Under the pieces are notes generated by a model. The model saw only the letters and a list, made by a program, of their open reading frames with translations. It was not told the origin of the DNA and did not search any database. Shown in pieces: positions 16,436 through 27,031 of a stretch of DNA of 64,000 nt. How positions within the stretch are numbered: position 1 is the first letter of the stretch; each line of letters begins with the position of its first letter. Origin of the DNA: Staphylococcus petrasii (lineage in GTDB: Bacteria > Bacillota > Bacilli > Staphylococcales > Staphylococcaceae); the NCBI RefSeq assembly GCF_002902565.1, contig NZ_PPRC01000021.1:18280-82279 (forward strand), read 5' to 3'. The translations under genes were made by a program, and so were the position numbers.

Positions 16436-18170
16436 TGTAGTTATAAAACTGTGGTTAACTATAATTCTTATAGTGACGACAGTTTTAATTTTATTAAGTG
16501 CTGCTTTAATCACCTTTATACAATATTATTATACTCAACAAACGGAAAATGAAATCAGATCAGATGCTTCTAGAATAAGTCATTTGGTAGAGCATGCAGA
16601 TAATAAAAAGTTAGCCATTGAACATAGTCAGCAACTCATCGATGGGTCTGGTGGCGTAATTATCATGGCTGATAAAAATATGAAATCAGAAACGACAAAT
16701 ACGCCATTAAAAAACAAAATGTTGAAAGAAATTCATAATGACAGTCATTTTAATCAAGTATTTACTCGAGGAGAGTCTGCTACTCAGAATGTAACAATTA
16801 ATGACAATGGAAACTCTCGTTCTTATATATTATTAGGATATCCAATGCAACCTCAAGATCATAGTAATTCCAAATATAGTGGTGTGTTTATTTATCAGGA
16901 TTTAAAATCAATTGAAGACACTAATAATGCAATCACCATTATTATTTTAATTACTGCCATTATTTTCTTGGCGACTTCAACTGTGTTTGCTTTCTTTTTA
17001 TCAAATAAAATTACTAAACCATTACGACAATTGCGAACTCAAGCATTTAACGTATCAAAAGGGGATTATTCTCAAAAGACGACCGTCTCAACTAAAGACG
17101 AAATCGGAGAATTATCACGCACTTTTAATCACATGAGCTATGAGATTAGAGAACATATTGAAGCTATTTCAACTCAACGAAATATTCGTGATAGTTTAAT
17201 CAATTCAATGGTAGAGGGCGTATTAGGCATTAATGACAATAGAGAAGTGATTTTATCTAATAAAATGGCAGATGACATTATCCCAACTATTGATAAAACG
17301 ACCTACCATAAAATTGAGAAACAAATTGAAGTCACATTTACATCTAAAACTACTGAATTTCAAGAATATGAATTTAATGGTAAATTTTATGTATTTATTA
17401 TGAGTTATATTCCTCGTATTCAACAGGATGGACGCAGTGGTATTGTAGTTATCATTAGAGATATGACAAATGAGCATAATCTAGATCAAATGAAAAAAGA
17501 TTTCATTGCTAATGTATCTCATGAATTACGTACACCTATCTCCTTATTACAGGGTTACACTGAGTCTATTGTAGATGGTATCGTAACAGAACCTGATGAA
17601 ATTAGAGATTCACTATCAATTGTATTAGATGAAACAAAACGATTGAATCGTCTTGTTAATGAATTACTCAATGTAGCTCGTATGGATGCTGAAGGTCTAA
17701 CTGTTAATAAAGAAGTACAGCCTATTAAACCGTTGCTATCTAAAATGCAAATGAAATATAGACAACAAGCTCAAGATTTAGAAGTTGATATGGATTTACT
17801 TCCAACTGTGGATGAAGAACCATGGGAATATGATGCTGATCGTATTGATCAAGTACTGACTAATTTGATTGATAACGCTACGCGTTATACTAAACCAGGT
17901 GACAAAATCAGTATTACAACCTCAGAAGATGAAAATTATCAAATGCTATATGTAAATGATACCGGTAGTGGCATTGCCCCTGAACATCTTGATTTAGTGT
18001 TCGATAGATTCTATAAAGTTGAAGCATCAAGAACACGTGGCAAACAAGGCACTGGTTTAGGATTATTCATTTGTAAAATGATTATTGAAGAGCATGGGGG
18101 TGACATTTCAGTAGAAAGTACATTAGGTGAGGGCACAACCTTTATTATTAAATTACCTAAACCTGAATAA
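16416..18170 (+). CDS. srrB: Sensor histidine kinase SrrB
   Basis: 584-residue membrane kinase, orthologue of ResE. In order: transmembrane helix 1 (about 10-32), an extracytoplasmic domain to about 168, helix 2, HAMP (about 195-245), PAS, then the HisKA domain with His369 in NVSHELRTP and the ATPase domain with GTGLGLFI. The start is GTG at 16416, with GAGG ten bases before it inside srrA, so the genes overlap by 20 bases. An ORF from 16389 has no supporting site. The extracytoplasmic domain differs most from the S. aureus protein as I recall it. Confidence 0.94.
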   Translation: MTNRLNSVVIKLWLTIILIVTTVLILLSAALITFIQYYYTQQTENEIRSDASRISHLVEHADNKKLAIEHSQQLIDGSGGVIIMADKNMKSETTNTPLKNKMLKEIHNDSHFNQVFTRGESATQNVTINDNGNSRSYILLGYPMQPQDHSNSKYSGVFIYQDLKSIEDTNNAITIIILITAIIFLATSTVFAFFLSNKITKPLRQLRTQAFNVSKGDYSQKTTVSTKDEIGELSRTFNHMSYEIREHIEAISTQRNIRDSLINSMVEGVLGINDNREVILSNKMADDIIPTIDKTTYHKIEKQIEVTFTSKTTEFQEYEFNGKFYVFIMSYIPRIQQDGRSGIVVIIRDMTNEHNLDQMKKDFIANVSHELRTPISLLQGYTESIVDGIVTEPDEIRDSLSIVLDETKRLNRLVNELLNVARMDAEGLTVNKEVQPIKPLLSKMQMKYRQQAQDLEVDMDLLPTVDEEPWEYDADRIDQVLTNLIDNATRYTKPGDKISITTSEDENYQMLYVNDTGSGIAPEHLDLVFDRFYKVEASRTRGKQGTGLGLFICKMIIEEHGGDISVESTLGEGTTFIIKLPKPE

Positions 18171-18181
18171 TCATTAGTATT

Positions 18182-18230
18182 ACCCGCTTAACCTTTATAA
18201 GTAAGTTAAAGGTTAAGTGGGTTTTTATTT
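18182..18230 (+). terminator. Terminator after srrB
   Basis: Stem ACCCGCTTAACCTTTA / TAAAGGTTAAGTGGGT followed by TTTTATTTT. Confidence 0.92.
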
Positions 18231-18304
18231 TGAATTGAGCATGAGTATTGCACAAACTTTTTCCTTATTGTAATATTTAATTTAAATTAATAAATACGAA
18301 ATTC

Positions 18305-18423
18305 ATCTTCGGGGTAGGGTGAGAGTCCCGACCGGCAGTAAAATAAGCCTGCGACCCGCTTCATTGAAGTGGCTGATTCAGTGTAAATCTGAAGCCGACA
18401 GTATAGTCTGGATGGGAGAAGAT
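18305..18423 (+). ncRNA. FMN riboswitch (RFN element) of ribU
   Basis: The conserved core reads GGGGTAGGGTGAGAGTCCCG, then ACCGGCAGT, GCCTGCGACCCGC, a variable stem TTCATTGAAGTGG, CTGATTCAGTG, GAAGCCGACAGT and GTCTGGATGGGAGAAG. The ends pair as ATCTTC/GAAGAT (P1). Downstream, CCTCC (18450-18454) can pair with GGAGG beside P1 (18424-18428) or with the ribU ribosome site AAGGAG (18476-18481). This points to translational control; the mechanism is inferred, the aptamer is clear. Confidence 0.95.
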
Positions 18424-18491
18424 GGAGGTTTTTTGTTGTGCAAAATTATCCTCCTATTCTATGCAAGATGAATGGAAGGAGAAAATTGAAT

Positions 18492-19037
18492 ATGCAACAA
18501 AATAAACGCCTCATTACTATAAGTATGTTAAGTGCAATTGCTTTTATATTAACATTTATAAAATTTCCATTGCCTTTTTTACCACCATACTTAACATTAG
18601 ACTTTAGTGATGTGCCAACATTACTAGCTACGTTTACATTTGGCCCATTGGCAGGTGTCATAGTAGCTTTAGTAAAAAATATATTGAACTTTATTTTTAA
18701 TATGGGAGATCCAGTAGGTCCCGTGGCTAACTTTTTAGCTGGTGTAAGTTTCTTATTATCTGCTTATTATGTTAGTAAGAAAAAGTATACTCATTCTAAT
18801 CGTTCCTTAATCATAGGTTTAGCAGTAGGTACGATTGTTATGACAATTATTTTAAGTATTTTAAATTACTTCGTCTTATTACCTTTATACGGTATGATTT
18901 TCAACTTAGGCGATGTCTTTACAAATTTAAAAATTATCATTTTATCTGGAATTATTCCTTTTAACATCATTAAAGGAATTATCATTTCTATTATTTTTAT
19001 ACTTTTATATAAACGTTTGAAGAGAGTACTTCAATAG
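18492..19037 (+). CDS. ribU: Riboflavin transporter RibU (ECF S component)
   Basis: 181-residue integral membrane protein with about six hydrophobic helices, the substrate-binding subunit of an energy-coupling-factor riboflavin importer. It works with the shared EcfAA'T module encoded elsewhere. The N-terminal part carries the LTFIKFPLPFLPPYLTLDFS region typical of RibU, and the FMN riboswitch upstream confirms the ligand class. The ATG at 18492 has the ribosome site AAGGAG; the frame opens earlier at 18438, inside the riboswitch expression platform. Confidence 0.94.
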   Translation: MQQNKRLITISMLSAIAFILTFIKFPLPFLPPYLTLDFSDVPTLLATFTFGPLAGVIVALVKNILNFIFNMGDPVGPVANFLAGVSFLLSAYYVSKKKYTHSNRSLIIGLAVGTIVMTIILSILNYFVLLPLYGMIFNLGDVFTNLKIIILSGIIPFNIIKGIIISIIFILLYKRLKRVLQ

Positions 19038-19059
19038 AATATAAATTTATCTACGATTT

Positions 19060-19092
19060 AAGCTGGCAACCATAGGGTGCCAGCTTTTTTCA
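19060..19092 (+). terminator. Terminator after ribU
   Basis: Stem AAGCTGGCA / TGCCAGCTT followed by TTTTTC. Confidence 0.9.
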
Positions 19093-19131
19093 ATTTCGAA
19101 AATTATTTAGAGTGAAATAATTGCGAGATAT

Positions 19132-19166
19132 AAATAAAACCGACAAAGCGTAAAACTTTGTCGGCT
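19132..19166 (-). terminator. Terminator of the ferredoxin gene
   Basis: On the minus strand GCCGACAAAG / CTTTGTCGGTT is followed by TTTATTT. Confidence 0.88.
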
Positions 19167-19203
19167 ATCTATATATTATAGTGATATAATCAGATTAAAT
19201 TTA

Positions 19204-19503
<300 letters not shown>

Positions 19504-19561
19504 TCAGACATCGATTATTTTAATTTCCAATTTATAAGTTTCATAAAGTGAGGATTCACCT

Positions 19562-20521
19562 ATGTACGATATCTTTTCATATGCGTATAAACACACATTT
19601 AATTATAAAACTAATAAAAGTATTTACAATATATTATACGGTAAAAAATCACATCAAACATTCTTTGATGCTTGTTCTCAACAACTTTTATCATTATATC
19701 ACAGTTTTCCTAAATTAAAATATCCGTCTTTTGAGCGATATATTCAAAATAATGAAAGTAATCATATTCAACTTAAAATCCATCCGCGATATACATATGA
19801 TAGTTTGATCAATACTTATAGTTGTATTCAATTATTAGTTCAATCAATCACTCAGTATCTTAATAATGAATTGAATTTTATTCCTATTTCTCAACAACTA
19901 AAAGTTCAACAACGTGTTAAACAAGTTTATTCAGATATTATGAAGCATGATTTAATTGAAGATTTCCAAGATGAATTATCGCAATTGTTTCATACTATTT
20001 ATACTCAAAATGACAATCATTCTTATATCCATTATTATTTACAAGGTTATGATGAGCCTATGTACACGCGTCAACAAGTGAGTTTGATTGAAGATAAACC
20101 TGTAACTGATTTATTCACGTTAGAGCTAAATGATTTAGTTGAAGTTATGTATGCTCTTGAACAAAAAGAACAGTTTCCAATACTTTCTAAATTAATTATA
20201 TTGCCTCCCTTATTGAATAAAACTGCATTATCCCATCAGCAATTGCTTCGAGGCATTACAATGGACGAAGCTGCAGTCATACAGAATGTGAAGGTTAATA
20301 CTATAGAAGATCATGTTTTGGAATTATTTATTAAAGGATATTTTCATGAGTATACTGATTTCGTTGATGAAAGTTCAATTACTGATTTTGAAAAATTTTA
20401 TGTTGATAATAGAGGTGAACGTTTAAAAATATATAAAAATCAATTCGAACATTTATCATATTTTCAAATCAAATTAATTATTGTAGGTATCGAAAGAGGT
20501 GATTTAAGTGTTGGAAGATAA
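19562..20521 (+). CDS. YpbB-like helix-turn-helix protein upstream of recQ
   Basis: 319-residue cytoplasmic protein. The C-terminal third contains a helicase-associated helix-turn-helix pattern (LSHQQLLRGITMDEAAVIQN and VNTIEDHVLELF, about 225-260), as in B. subtilis YpbB, which also sits next to recQ. The N-terminal two thirds have no domain I recognise. It overlaps recQ by 14 bases, so the pair is coupled and a helper role in RecQ repair is a reasonable inference. Confidence 0.75.
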   Translation: MYDIFSYAYKHTFNYKTNKSIYNILYGKKSHQTFFDACSQQLLSLYHSFPKLKYPSFERYIQNNESNHIQLKIHPRYTYDSLINTYSCIQLLVQSITQYLNNELNFIPISQQLKVQQRVKQVYSDIMKHDLIEDFQDELSQLFHTIYTQNDNHSYIHYYLQGYDEPMYTRQQVSLIEDKPVTDLFTLELNDLVEVMYALEQKEQFPILSKLIILPPLLNKTALSHQQLLRGITMDEAAVIQNVKVNTIEDHVLELFIKGYFHEYTDFVDESSITDFEKFYVDNRGERLKIYKNQFEHLSYFQIKLIIVGIERGDLSVGR

Positions 20522-21887
20522 ACTAAAAGAATGGTTTGGGTATGATGATTTTAATCCTGGGCAACGTGAAATAATTGAAAGCATTCTTAATGGACAACAT
20601 ACGCTAGGCGTTCTGCCAACAGGTAGTGGTAAGAGCTTATGTTACCAATTTCCTACTTATATGAAACAACAGCCTACGCTTATCATTTCTCCCTTAATAT
20701 CATTAATGGATGACCAAGTCATGCAACTGAAAGCGCAAGGGGAGAAGCATGTCAGTTATATTCATTCTGGTATGGAAGAACAAGAAAAAAAAGAGAATAT
20801 TAACTTATTAAAGAAAAGTCGATTTATATTTTTAAGTCCAGAATTTTTATTACAATCAAATCATTTTGAACTTATCAATCAAATAAACTTTGGTTTAATT
20901 GTATTAGATGAAGCGCATTGCTTATCTGAATGGGGCTACGATTTCCGTCCACATTATGCATTAGTAGGACAGATTACACAATTTTTCAAATCTGCAACTA
21001 TATTAGCGCTCACAGCGACAGCACCGCCACATCTACCAGAAGATTTAGAAACGATTTTAAATATTAAATTTAAAACTATTAAAACTACAATGAATCGAGA
21101 TAATATTTCATTTTCTCATATCAACTTTGACAGTGATGATGATAAAATCAGTTGGTTACTTGATTTCTTAGAAACTTCAGGACCTACGATTATTTATGTT
21201 TCCTCCAAAAAAATGTGTTTCGAGTTGGCCAATCTCATCTATCAACGAGGTTATCTAACTGGAATTTATCATGGTGATTTGTCTTATCAAGAACGTCATA
21301 CTGTGCAACAACAATTTATTGATAATTTTATCCCTGTCATTGTTGCAACAAGTGCTTTTGGTATGGGGGTTAATAAAAAGGATATTCGTACTGTGATACA
21401 TTTTCACTTATCAACGAGTCCGTCAAATTATTTACAAGAAATCGGCCGAGCGGGAAGAGATGGTAAACAAAGCCAAGCCATCAGTCTTTTCCAACCAGAT
21501 GACAGTTTTATTCTTGAAACGCTGTTATTTAACGATGCAATTTTAGTTGAAGATGTAGAAGCTTATGATTTAGGTGCCTTTTTACCTCCTAATAAACAAG
21601 AAATACTTGAAGTTTTGCATCAAAGATACTCAATTATGCAGCTTAAACATATATTTAAAACATCATTAATCCGTAAAAAATTGGGTTATCAACGTATGGT
21701 TGGCTACACAAGTCTCGATCAATGTCGAAGAAGTTATTTACTGGAGTTTTTTGGAGAAGTGCCCGATAAACCTACTCAATGCTGCGACATTGATACAAAC
21801 ATAGCACCACTTAGTTATTTTAATAGAAAAAAAGTAAAGAGAAAATTTAGTTATAATGAAAAACTTAAAAATTTATTCAAATATTAA
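20508..21887 (+). CDS. recQ: ATP-dependent DNA helicase RecQ
   Basis: 3'-5' superfamily 2 helicase, 459 residues, short form without an HRDC domain. Walker A is LPTGSGKS (36-43) and the Walker B DEAH box is 133-136. Motif VI is QEIGRAGRDG. The zinc-binding segment is unusual: CRR and a CysCys pair remain, but two of the four cysteines found in E. coli RecQ appear replaced by Thr and Asp (PTQCCDID). Start GTG 20508 after GAGGTGAT. Confidence 0.92.
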   Translation: MLEDKLKEWFGYDDFNPGQREIIESILNGQHTLGVLPTGSGKSLCYQFPTYMKQQPTLIISPLISLMDDQVMQLKAQGEKHVSYIHSGMEEQEKKENINLLKKSRFIFLSPEFLLQSNHFELINQINFGLIVLDEAHCLSEWGYDFRPHYALVGQITQFFKSATILALTATAPPHLPEDLETILNIKFKTIKTTMNRDNISFSHINFDSDDDKISWLLDFLETSGPTIIYVSSKKMCFELANLIYQRGYLTGIYHGDLSYQERHTVQQQFIDNFIPVIVATSAFGMGVNKKDIRTVIHFHLSTSPSNYLQEIGRAGRDGKQSQAISLFQPDDSFILETLLFNDAILVEDVEAYDLGAFLPPNKQEILEVLHQRYSIMQLKHIFKTSLIRKKLGYQRMVGYTSLDQCRRSYLLEFFGEVPDKPTQCCDIDTNIAPLSYFNRKKVKRKFSYNEKLKNLFKY

Positions 21888-22034
21888 GTGCTTTTCTTTA
21901 CTATAATATTTTATACAGGATATAATTAAATCATCAAATGTTTTATAAAAAATGTTAAAAATGATACATATTTGTTACATTCAAGGGTATAAAGTATGTG
22001 ACAATTAAATAATTGAAAAGAAAGGATGTTAGCC

Positions 22035-23669
22035 GTGTCTAAAAATAATTTTAGAGATGACTTCGAAAAAAATCGTCAGTCGATTGATTCAGACGATCAA
22101 TTCGAACATACAAACCGCAACTCTGATGAAACTATCGATGAATTCGATAATCAATCAGATCAACAATTCCCACCAAGAAATGCTCAAAGACGTCAAAGAA
22201 GACGTAATCAAGCTACAAATCGTAGCAAGAAATTTGATGACCAACCAAATGATTACAACAACGAAGGTTCATTAGATGATCGCTATGATGAAGAATCTTT
22301 CGAGGATGTACATAATGATCACTTAGAGAATGAATCAGATTACTCAAACAGAAATAATCGTAAAAATGATAGACGTTCTAACAATTACGATGAATACGAA
22401 GACGATTTTGAAAATGATCGCTTAAATGATAATAATCGTCGTCATCGTGACTTCGATCAAGAAGAAGATGGTCATAGAAATCGTAGAGATGATAGAAGAG
22501 ACCATCGTCGCGATGAAAATCTTGACCGCGACAACGATGACCGCTTAGTTAACGGTAAAGATGCTGCAATTGCTGGTGGCGCAGGTGCTGCTGGAGCTGC
22601 TGCAGGTCACAATAAAAATAAGAAGAAAAATCGTCAAAACAATCGTGTAGATTCTCGTGATAATAGAAATGATTATCGTGATGATAGAAACAATTTAGAT
22701 AACGATAGAAATTCTCGTGTTCGTGAAAATGACAAATACGAAGACGACAAATTTGATGATAAAAATCGTGCACATGATGATCATAAAAAGCACAGCAAAG
22801 GCAAAAAAGCTGCTGTTGGCGCTGGTGCTGCTGGAGCTGCTGGGGCTGCAGGCGTAGCAGCTTCTAAAAATAAAAAACATCACTCTAAAGATAATGATTT
22901 AGAGCGTCGTAATACACGTGATGACCACCATCAGGATACACGTAATCACCGTGACGATTATCGTGATAATGATAGATACGATAATCACGATAGTTTCCAA
23001 GCTCACGATGGTAAGAAAAAACGTGGTTTAATGGGTATCTTATTACCATTACTTGCATTGTTATTAATCTTAGCTGCTTTAGCTATCTTTATTGGTATGT
23101 ATTTAAACAACGACCATAAAGATAAAGATGGTACTAAACAAGAGAATACTACAGAACAAACTTCTAATAAATCAGACAAAAAAGATAATGATAAAGATAA
23201 AACTACTGAAGATAATAAAGCTGACAAATCAAGCGAAAAATCTACAGTAAACGACAATAAATCAGACGAAAACGCAACAACTGAAAATAGTTCTTCTGAA
23301 AATAGTGCATCTAAAGACAAAGATAATAGCGCTTCAACTGGCGCAGCAACTAATGATAATAATGGTGCAACTTCTTCAGAAAATAATTCAAATAATGCTT
23401 CTGATAATAACAGTAATAGCGATAATAACAATGGTAATTCACAGGCTACTCAAAATAATAGCCAAAATTCAAATGGTAATAACAATCAATCAAATAATTC
23501 TACTTCTGGTCAACAAACACATGTAGTATCTGGTAATGAAAACTTATACCGTATTGCTATTCAATATTATGGCCAAGGTACAGTAGAAAATGTTAATAAA
23601 ATTAAACAAGCTAATGGTTTAACAAGTAACAATATCACTAATGGTGAAAAATTAGTTATTCCTCAATAA
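22035..23669 (+). CDS. ebpS: Elastin-binding-protein-like LysM surface protein EbpS
   Basis: 544 residues. The N-terminus ([24 protein letters not shown]) matches S. aureus EbpS. A long, highly charged Asp/Arg/Asn region follows, broken by two Ala/Gly segments (about 178-195 and 260-285). A strong transmembrane stretch ([20 protein letters not shown]) lies near 335-358. Next comes a Ser/Asn/Lys/Asp linker, then a C-terminal LysM domain (last ~50 residues). Start GTG 22035 after GAAAGGA. The S. aureus elastin motif TNSHQD near residue 20 is not conserved here. Confidence 0.9.
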   Translation: MSKNNFRDDFEKNRQSIDSDDQFEHTNRNSDETIDEFDNQSDQQFPPRNAQRRQRRRNQATNRSKKFDDQPNDYNNEGSLDDRYDEESFEDVHNDHLENESDYSNRNNRKNDRRSNNYDEYEDDFENDRLNDNNRRHRDFDQEEDGHRNRRDDRRDHRRDENLDRDNDDRLVNGKDAAIAGGAGAAGAAAGHNKNKKKNRQNNRVDSRDNRNDYRDDRNNLDNDRNSRVRENDKYEDDKFDDKNRAHDDHKKHSKGKKAAVGAGAAGAAGAAGVAASKNKKHHSKDNDLERRNTRDDHHQDTRNHRDDYRDNDRYDNHDSFQAHDGKKKRGLMGILLPLLALLLILAALAIFIGMYLNNDHKDKDGTKQENTTEQTSNKSDKKDNDKDKTTEDNKADKSSEKSTVNDNKSDENATTENSSSENSASKDKDNSASTGAATNDNNGATSSENNSNNASDNNSNSDNNNGNSQATQNNSQNSNGNNNQSNNSTSGQQTHVVSGNENLYRIAIQYYGQGTVENVNKIKQANGLTSNNITNGEKLVIPQ

Positions 23670-23692
23670 GCCATTTAAATTACTTTTAAATA

Positions 23693-23820
23693 AAGGCTGG
23701 GACATATATAATGTCTCAGTCTTTATTTACGTTTGACAGTAGCTGACTGATTTGAAAATGCGCTTTAATTAAGCTTTTCTCACATCTAGCCAACCTTACA
23801 AGGGTAAGACAATGAAATCA
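23693..23820. repeat. Dispersed intergenic repeat, copy 2
   Basis: Matches copy 1 at 3363-3490 block by block (GACAGTAGCTGACTGATTTG, TGCGCTTTAATTAAGC, CCAACCTTACAAGGGT). The left end, AAAGGCTGGGACAT...ATGTCTCAGTCTTT, folds as an imperfect hairpin with a T run and may double as the ebpS terminator. Confidence 0.7.
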
Positions 23821-23959
23821 TTTTAATTTCTGTTCTGCACCTTTCTTTTTTTATTGTTTAATTTATTATTTCACTATCGTATATCTGGAAAATATTTTTC
23901 TATTTAGAAAAATAGACTTAACTGCTATAATATATTGGTGATTAAAGGAGGCCAAAAAC

Positions 23960-24946
23960 ATGCAAAGCGTTGAAAGTATTATTATCGGTGGAGGCCCATG
24001 TGGTTTAAGCGCTGCAATTGAACAAAAGAAAAAAGGTATTGAAACACTTGTAATTGAGAAAGGGAATGTAGTGGATGCAATTTATAAATATCCAACACAT
24101 CAAACATTCTTCTCTTCAAGTGATAAATTAAGCATTGGCGATATACCTTTTATCGTTGAAGAAAGTAAGCCACGTCGAAATCAAGCACTTGTATATTATA
24201 GAGAAGTAGTTAAACATCATAATTTAAGAGTTAATGCTTTCGAAGAAGTTTTAACTGTTAAAAAAATTGATAACAAATTTACAATTACTACTACTAAAGA
24301 TGTCTACGAATGTAAATTTTTAACTGTTGCGACTGGATATTATGGCCAACACAATACGTTAGAAGTTAAAGGGGCAGATTTACCTAAAGTTCAACATTAC
24401 TTCAAAGAAGCACATCCATATTTCAATCAACATGTTACAGTGATTGGTGGTAAAAACTCTGCAGTTGATGCCGCACTTGAATTAGAAAAAGCTGGCGCTA
24501 AAGTGACAGTACTTTATAGAGGCGATCGCTATTCAGCAGCTATTAAGCCATGGATTTTACCGAACTTCGAATCATTAGTAAATCATGAAAAGATTACAAT
24601 GGAATTTAATGCCAACGTAAATGAAATTACTGAAGATAGTGTTATCTATGAAAAAAATGGTAAAACTATTGAAATTCCAAATGATCATGTATTTGCGATG
24701 ATAGGCTATCATCCAGATTATGACTTTTTACGTTCTATTGGTATTGAAATTAATACAAACGAATTTGGTACAGCACCTGTTCATAACAAAGAAACGTTTG
24801 AAACAAATGTAGAGAATTGTTATATAGCAGGGGTTATCGCTGCCGGAAATGACAATAACTCTATTTTCATTGAAAATGGAAAATATCACGGCGGTATTAT
24901 TACTCAAAGTATATTAAGTAAAAAACAAACACCTCTAGAAAGCTAA
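23960..24946 (+). CDS. ypdA: Bacillithiol disulfide reductase YpdA (Bdr)
   Basis: 328-residue flavoprotein of the thioredoxin-reductase-like fold that reduces oxidised bacillithiol with NADPH. The FAD motif GGGPCG is at 10-15 and includes Cys14, the conserved cysteine reported as essential. The NADPH motif is VIGGKNSAVDAALE. The CxxC of thioredoxin reductase is absent, as expected for YpdA. The ribosome site AAAGGAGG precedes the ATG at 23960, with a TATAAT near 23928. bshA, the first gene of bacillithiol synthesis, is at 41.8 kb. Confidence 0.92.
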   Translation: MQSVESIIIGGGPCGLSAAIEQKKKGIETLVIEKGNVVDAIYKYPTHQTFFSSSDKLSIGDIPFIVEESKPRRNQALVYYREVVKHHNLRVNAFEEVLTVKKIDNKFTITTTKDVYECKFLTVATGYYGQHNTLEVKGADLPKVQHYFKEAHPYFNQHVTVIGGKNSAVDAALELEKAGAKVTVLYRGDRYSAAIKPWILPNFESLVNHEKITMEFNANVNEITEDSVIYEKNGKTIEIPNDHVFAMIGYHPDYDFLRSIGIEINTNEFGTAPVHNKETFETNVENCYIAGVIAAGNDNNSIFIENGKYHGGIITQSILSKKQTPLES

Positions 24947-24958
24947 ACAAGATGACGA

Positions 24959-25010
24959 AAGCGGAACAGAAATCTTCTAACAAAGTTAATTTCTGTTCCG
25001 CTTCTTTTTA
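24959..25010 (+). terminator. Terminator after ypdA
   Basis: Perfect 15-bp stem AAGCGGAACAGAAAT / ATTTCTGTTCCGCTT followed by CTTTTT, between convergent genes. Confidence 0.92.
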
Positions 25011-25015
25011 TCAAA

Positions 25016-25984
25016 TTACTGTTCAAAATAAGTTTTTAGCATTTCTAAAGTCATATCATTACTTAAACCGACTAATAGTTTTAATCTTGCTTTAGGTCCA
25101 TTTAAACCATTTGAAAAGATTAATCCTTTTTGCGCTAAGTAATATCCGCCACCTTCATAAGCATAAACGGGACTTACTATTCCATTAAATGAGCGCGATA
25201 CAATAACGATAGGGATATTTTTATCCAAGCAAGCCTCGATGCCTTCTAAACAACTTGGTGGTAAATTTCCTTGTCCAAGTGCTTCAATAACAAGTCCGTC
25301 CACATTTTGCTCGGCGTAAAATTTTAAAACATCACTTTGCATACCCATATAGACTTTTAATAGTGGCACGTTCAGTTGCGTATTAATATACTTGAATGAT
25401 TGTTGTTGATACGGACGACTATAAAAATGAATATTGTCCTTTGTGATAATTCCTAATGGTCCTTGATTTGGACTTTGGAATGTATTAATGTTCGATGTAT
25501 GTGTTTTAGTAACATTTCTAGCCGTATGTATTTCATCATTAAAGACTACCATTACACCATTTTCAAAAGCTTCATCCGAAGAAGCTACTCTAATAGCAGA
25601 AATGAAATTATATAAACCATCCGCACCTATTTCATTTGAAGATCTCATTGCACCAGTAATAACAATCGGTTGTTTAATATCAATGAGTAAATCTAATAAA
25701 TACGCTGTTTCTTCTAAAGTATCAGTGCCATGTGTAATGACAAAACCATCATATTTATTCTCTTCAGAAGACTGTAATATGAGGTTGCGTAGTTCAATAA
25801 TATGTTGGATTGTAATATGTGGAGAAGGGATATTAAAAGGATGAATTTCATTTACATGAGCATATTCATTAATAATATCTTTATGTAAAGAGATGGGATT
25901 CACCTCATTAGTCACGACCTGACTAAATTGATTTTGGGACATGCTAATGGTCCCGCCTGTATGAATAACAAGAAGATGTTTCAT
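25016..25984 (-). CDS. ansA: L-asparaginase, cytoplasmic type
   Basis: 322 residues; hydrolyses asparagine to aspartate and ammonia. The two active-site signatures are HTGGTI with Thr12 and THGTDTLEE with Thr87 and Asp88. There is no signal peptide, which fits the type I cytoplasmic enzyme. The ribosome site TAGGAGG precedes the ATG at 25984. It is divergent from cmk. Confidence 0.93.
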   Translation of the reverse strand: MKHLLVIHTGGTISMSQNQFSQVVTNEVNPISLHKDIINEYAHVNEIHPFNIPSPHITIQHIIELRNLILQSSEENKYDGFVITHGTDTLEETAYLLDLLIDIKQPIVITGAMRSSNEIGADGLYNFISAIRVASSDEAFENGVMVVFNDEIHTARNVTKTHTSNINTFQSPNQGPLGIITKDNIHFYSRPYQQQSFKYINTQLNVPLLKVYMGMQSDVLKFYAEQNVDGLVIEALGQGNLPPSCLEGIEACLDKNIPIVIVSRSFNGIVSPVYAYEGGGYYLAQKGLIFSNGLNGPKARLKLLVGLSNDMTLEMLKTYFEQ

Positions 25985-26036
25985 TAAATTCCTCCTATTT
26001 TTAATTTACATATTTATGATAAAATAATACAAATAA

Positions 26037-26723
<687 letters not shown>

Positions 26724-26731
26724 TGTGAACG

Positions 26732-26795
26732 GCTATTTAAAATAATTTGTGTTATCCACTCTTGATAATGCGAAATATTTTAAATAGCTTTTTTT
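26732..26795 (+). terminator. Terminator after cmk
   Basis: Stem GCTATTTAAAATA / TATTTTAAATAGC followed by TTTTTTT. Confidence 0.92.
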
Positions 26796-27031
26796 GTCTT
26801 ATATAATTACTAATGAGAAAGAAAATGATAAATAACTATAATCTAAAAATATCATATTGATGAAAAATTATTTTAGATAATCAATAATACGAATAACTGA
26901 TTGCTTAACATTAAATAATTTTAAAAATTGATATCTTTTTTAAAAACTTATGAAACTAAAGGGGAATTTCTTGACAATTCTGTTAGTTTATAAGATGTTA
27001 TAGTTATGTAGTGTATAAGGAGGCAAACAAG
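26796..27031 (+). promoter_or_regulatory. Upstream region of rpsA
   Basis: This AT-rich region carries a consensus -35 TTGACA at 26971-26976, but I see no convincing -10 at ideal spacing (TGTTAT or TTATAG lie a little far). I find no riboswitch or hairpin that would suggest autoregulation, and no small gene. Confidence 0.4.

Noticed and set aside
22549..23431. Long open frames on the minus strand opposite ebpS, rich in His/Tyr/Phe or Leu/Ser
   Set aside because: They are complementary-strand shadows of the Asp/Arg/Asn- and Ser/Asn-rich coding repeats, with no ribosome sites and low complexity.
25488..25844. 118-residue plus-strand frame inside ansA
   Set aside because: It lies wholly opposite a clearly real asparaginase gene and has no ribosome site.
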